Shown in pieces: positions 62,890-64,000 of a DNA stretch of 64,000 nt. Source of the DNA: Owenia fusiformis (lineage: Eukaryota; Annelida; Polychaeta; Sabellida; Oweniidae). The position numbers were made by a program, and so were the translations under genes. How positions within the stretch are numbered: position 1 is the stretch's first letter; every line of letters begins with the position of its first letter. The notes under the pieces were generated by a model that ran no database searches, was not told the DNA's origin, and was given only the letters and a program-made list of their open reading frames with translations. The stretch covers positions 40,680,848 through 40,744,847 of the forward strand of contig CAIIXF020000006.1 in the NCBI GenBank assembly GCA_903813345.2, given 5' to 3'.

Positions 62890-63032
62890 TAATGCCGTGG
62901 TCACATTTGCTCAGATTTTCAGCACCGGCGCCCGGCCGATGAGTATTTTGTTCAAAATTGTATTCAATTCTGAACAAAATACTCAATCGGCCGGGCGCCG
63001 TAATGAAAATCGGAGCAAATGTTACCATTTCC
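62890..63032. repeat. Near-perfect long hairpin
   Basis: Arms of about 62 bp: TGGTCACATTTGCTC to GAGTATTTTGTTCA on the left, and TGAACAAAATACTC to GAGCAAATGTTACCA on the right, with a loop of under 20 bases. The stem includes CGGCGCCCGGCCGAT. Confidence 0.85.
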
Positions 63033-63095
63033 AAGTCATAACTGATGAAAAATCAAATGAGAACATGAACATGGATAATAGGGGAACTATTATGC

Positions 63096-63176
63096 TGCGT
63101 GCAGAGTCTAATTATAAACTACCAGAAGACGAAACTCTCATTAGAGAAGTGAAGTCGAACGAATGCAAAGGGTAGG
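63096..63176 (+). repeat. 80-bp direct repeat, copy 2
   Basis: Starts TGCGTGCAGAGTCTAATTAT and ends TCGAACGAATGCAAAGGGTA. Matches copy 1 throughout with about a dozen differences. Confidence 0.7.
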
Positions 63177-64000
63177 GTACTATAGAAGGGGATCATATAA
63201 AAGCACGATCTATTTCACAACGCCTTTAACTTTTGTTCTTCAACTGTTGCCCTTAGTGCATTTCAAAAATAAAATATCTTAATCTGATTTGTTCCACCAT
63301 TCTTTTCGCTCAGTTCTGCACTATTATTTCCATATGTTGTTTAGGATTATGTCATTTGCGAAATAGCTGTAAGACATTATGAGAATGAATATGGGAGTTT
63401 CCACGATAATGTTGTTCACATGATTTTATACACATACCTGCATAACAATCGGAGACAGAAGTCTTAATATTGTCCAATAAAAAATGAGAATCTAACATTT
63501 AATGATAACAAAAGGATTAATTGCTTAGTTCTCTTTGTTTTAGTCTTTGTTTTCTTAAATGCGGAAGTGTACCAACATCACCTAGATTACATAAGAGAAC
63601 AACTAACAGTCTAAAATTGCTTTTAATTGCAAGTTAATGCATTCCGACCAAAATTTGTATACCTGTAATTGGGGGGGGGGGGGGGGGGCGATGTTACATC
63701 ACATAACTACAACGTTCATATAGAAATATACAATAAGCATGTCCGTGTAAAAGCTAAAATTATAAAAACTCATTTCAAAGTCATTCTGTTCATGGAAGCG
63801 TAAAGTTATGAAAAACAATGCTAAACACTCAAACAAATCGACTTGATTACCTTTGAAAACTTCTTGAGAGGAAATGGACAAATGTATTTTTCTAACTCAT
63901 TAGAACGTATGTCTGATTGAAATACTATTTTTAAATACAAACATAAATGATTTAATCTTGGTCAGAAGTCTGAACATTGTCCAACAAAATAATAAGAATC

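Larger units (their letters stand above)
61216..64000. other. Region beyond the CUB arrays, no exon recognised
   Basis: AT-rich DNA with MITE-like pieces, direct repeats at 61968-62047 and 63096-63176, a G-run at about 63670-63688 and the hairpin at 62890-63032. No continuation of CUB7 was found. Confidence 0.5.

Overview
The window is nuclear DNA from an animal, most likely a marine invertebrate. It is AT-rich, its genes are split by GT-AG introns, and it holds many miniature inverted-repeat transposons, a 5'-truncated L1/Tx1-type LINE and very large minisatellites. The phylum cannot be fixed from sequence alone; a lophotrochozoan or an invertebrate deuterostome would both fit. There are no operons and no prokaryotic features.

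Four protein-coding units are supported. (1) An intron-free 718-codon ORF on the minus strand (1363-3519) encodes a Ser/Lys-rich, mostly disordered protein that I do not recognise. (2) A KIF14-type kinesin-3 gene lies on the minus strand from 37277 down to 4497. Fourteen exons whose phases all fit give about 772 residues: a non-motor N-terminal extension, a complete motor domain and an FHA domain. Its coiled-coil and C-terminal half are not visible. (3) A secreted protein of about 459 residues with six VWC-like repeats (plus strand, 15359-18646, four exons) lies antisense inside one KIF14 intron. (4) A secreted or membrane multi-CUB protein gene (plus strand, 46822-59660, fourteen exons) points away from KIF14. 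Both of its ends are unresolved.

The most striking pattern is that tandem repeats sit on splice junctions. In both large genes, at least fourteen exon/intron borders are covered by, or directly abut, a tandem array whose unit contains the splice site and usually some of the neighbouring exon. Unit lengths range from about 32 to 174 bp and copy numbers from 2 to more than 30. In nearly every case one complete exon survives at one end, and the array leaves rows of decoy splice sites and partial exons in the intron. Separate minisatellites with no coding content are at 5.75-8.9, 9.1-9.6, 18.8-20.8 and 32.0-35.4 kb.

Region by region: 0-4.6 kb, MITEs, the orphan ORF and the last visible KIF14 exon; 5.3-9 kb, a decayed mariner-like element swollen by a 30-bp minisatellite; 10-14.2 kb, KIF14 FHA exons with an 86-bp array split by a hAT-like insertion; 15.3-18.7 kb, the nested VWC gene; 21-32 kb, motor exons and arrays; 32-36.4 kb, a 42-bp array split by a TA-flanked transposon, then a foldback element; 36.7-37.3 kb, KIF14 exon 1; 38-45.6 kb, nested DNA transposons including two with 5-bp target duplications; 46.8-61.2 kb, the CUB gene; 61.2-64 kb, MITEs and a near-perfect hairpin. 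Several transposons have clean target-site duplications inside the arrays, so those arrays were already expanded when the elements landed.
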